Shown: one piece after another, positions 63,483-64,000 of the stretch
How positions within the stretch are numbered: the stretch's first letter is position 1
How the letters are laid out: each line of letters opens with the position of its first letter
Assembly: GCF_004791695.1 (NCBI RefSeq)
Contig: NZ_SRSO01000013.1
Coordinates: 1 to 64,000 of the forward strand
Length of the DNA: 64,000 nucleotides
Direction: 5' to 3'
DNA from: Flavivirga rizhaonensis
GTDB lineage: Bacteria; Bacteroidota; Bacteroidia; Flavobacteriales; Flavobacteriaceae
Program-made: the position numbers and the translations under genes
Notes under the pieces: generated by a model
The model's database searches: none
The model's input: only the letters and a program-made list of their open reading frames with translations
Told to the model about the DNA's origin: nothing

Positions 63483-64000
63483 TTAGCTATTTTCAAAAGT
63501 TGCCGAAGCTGTCTCAGCTTCTTTATTGATTTTCTTTACCAAACCTTGTAAAACTTTACCAGGACCAACTTCGGTAAATAAAGTAGCACCATCTGTAATC
63601 ATTTGTTGTATAGACTGTGTCCAACGTACAGGAGCTGTTAATTGAGAAATTAAATTCGTTTTTATAGCCGTTTCATCTGTAACAGCATGAGCCGTTACGT
63701 TTTGATAAATAGGACAGTTAGGTTTGCTGAATGTCGTATTTTCTATAGCAGCTGCCAACTCTTCTCGGGCAGGTTCCATTAACGGAGAATGGAAAGCGCC
63801 TCCAACAGGTAGTACTAAGGCACGACGCGCACCAGCATCTTTTAAAGATTGACATGCTTCATTAATAGCATTAATCTCTCCTGAGAGAACTAATTGTCCA
63901 GGGCAGTTATAATTTGCTGCAACGACAACGCCTTCAGTTACAGAGCATATTTTTTCAACAATATTATCTTCTAAGCCTAAAACAGCGGCCATGGTACTTG
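63483..64000 (-). CDS. fabD: Malonyl-CoA:ACP transacylase, C-terminal part (cut by window edge)
   Basis: The frame is open through base 64000; the methionine at 63992 is internal (STMAAVLGLED is the usual context), so the gene starts outside. About 172 C-terminal residues are present, including GQLVLSGEINAINEA, the catalytic His of GGAFHSPLM and the terminal FTEVGPGKVLQGLVKK. The nucleophilic Ser (GHSLG) must lie beyond the edge. It transfers malonyl groups from CoA to ACP for fatty-acid synthesis. Next to lspA, translated on the same strand. Confidence 0.95.
   Translation of the reverse strand, partial: STMAAVLGLEDNIVEKICSVTEGVVVAANYNCPGQLVLSGEINAINEACQSLKDAGARRALVLPVGGAFHSPLMEPAREELAAAIENTTFSKPNCPIYQNVTAHAVTDETAIKTNLISQLTAPVRWTQSIQQMITDGATLFTEVGPGKVLQGLVKKINKEAETASATFENS

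Noticed and set aside
1..64000. CRISPR array, prophage or plasmid origin
   Set aside because: No regularly spaced repeats, cas genes, phage structural genes, or replication genes were found.

Overview
The window is AT-rich and reads as a chromosome segment of a flavobacterium (Bacteroidota, family Flavobacteriaceae or close kin). The signs are three SusC/SusD outer-membrane pairs, type IX secretion (T9SS) sorting domains, a FolK-deoxynucleoside kinase fusion, TPR-linked sensor kinases, and promoters of the Bacteroidota form TTTG / TAnnTTTG with little Shine-Dalgarno signal. The genus cannot be named from sequence alone.

Region 1 (1-14050) is mostly core genome: the tail of an IS1595-type transposase, rpsU, an AsmA-like protein, a queuosine-precursor transporter, a GIY-YIG nuclease gene enclosed by a 13-bp inverted repeat, the folK-dNK fusion, a coiled-coil membrane protein also enclosed by short inverted repeats, a DUF1801 protein, two exported proteins of unknown role, a TrmH-type methyltransferase, mutS, and a tRNA-Gly/tRNA-Leu pair with a clear promoter and terminator.

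Region 2 (14100-32030) opens with two decayed genes, one a leftover T9SS sorting domain and the other interrupted by an in-frame TAG. A beta-mannoside-type polysaccharide utilization locus (PUL) follows: a divergent AraC regulator, SusC, SusD, a surface lipoprotein, a clan GH-A enzyme, a GH130 enzyme, a second clan GH-A enzyme, a sodium:solute symporter, a T9SS-exported two-repeat protein, and a GH2 beta-mannosidase. My model is capture and trimming at the surface and in the periplasm, SusCD import, Na+-coupled uptake, and GH130 action in the cytosol.

Region 3 (32030-40620) holds a membrane protein with a repeat-rich upstream region, a previously unlisted 50-residue lipoprotein in front of a TPR histidine kinase and response regulator, an HNH endonuclease, an SGLT-type symporter, an AraC regulator with membrane segments, a repeat-bearing 0.97-kb intergenic region and an alanine-rich lipoprotein. 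Region 4 (40767-44302) is envelope glycan biosynthesis: WaaA, a DegT aminotransferase and GalE.

Region 5 (44299-62947) holds two paralogous LytS-type kinases and one LytTR regulator, then two SusCD operons without carbohydrate enzymes on either side of a membrane AraC-type regulator. Both susC genes have a related ~150-base leader with mutually complementary arms that differ between the copies in step. A secreted amidohydrolase closes the region, hinting at peptide or amide-containing substrates. Region 6 is core again: lspA and the 3' part of fabD, cut by the window edge.

The points most worth following up are the twin susC leaders, the pair of unassigned clan GH-A enzymes in the mannoside PUL, the small lipoprotein/kinase/regulator unit, and the two single genes enclosed by inverted repeats.
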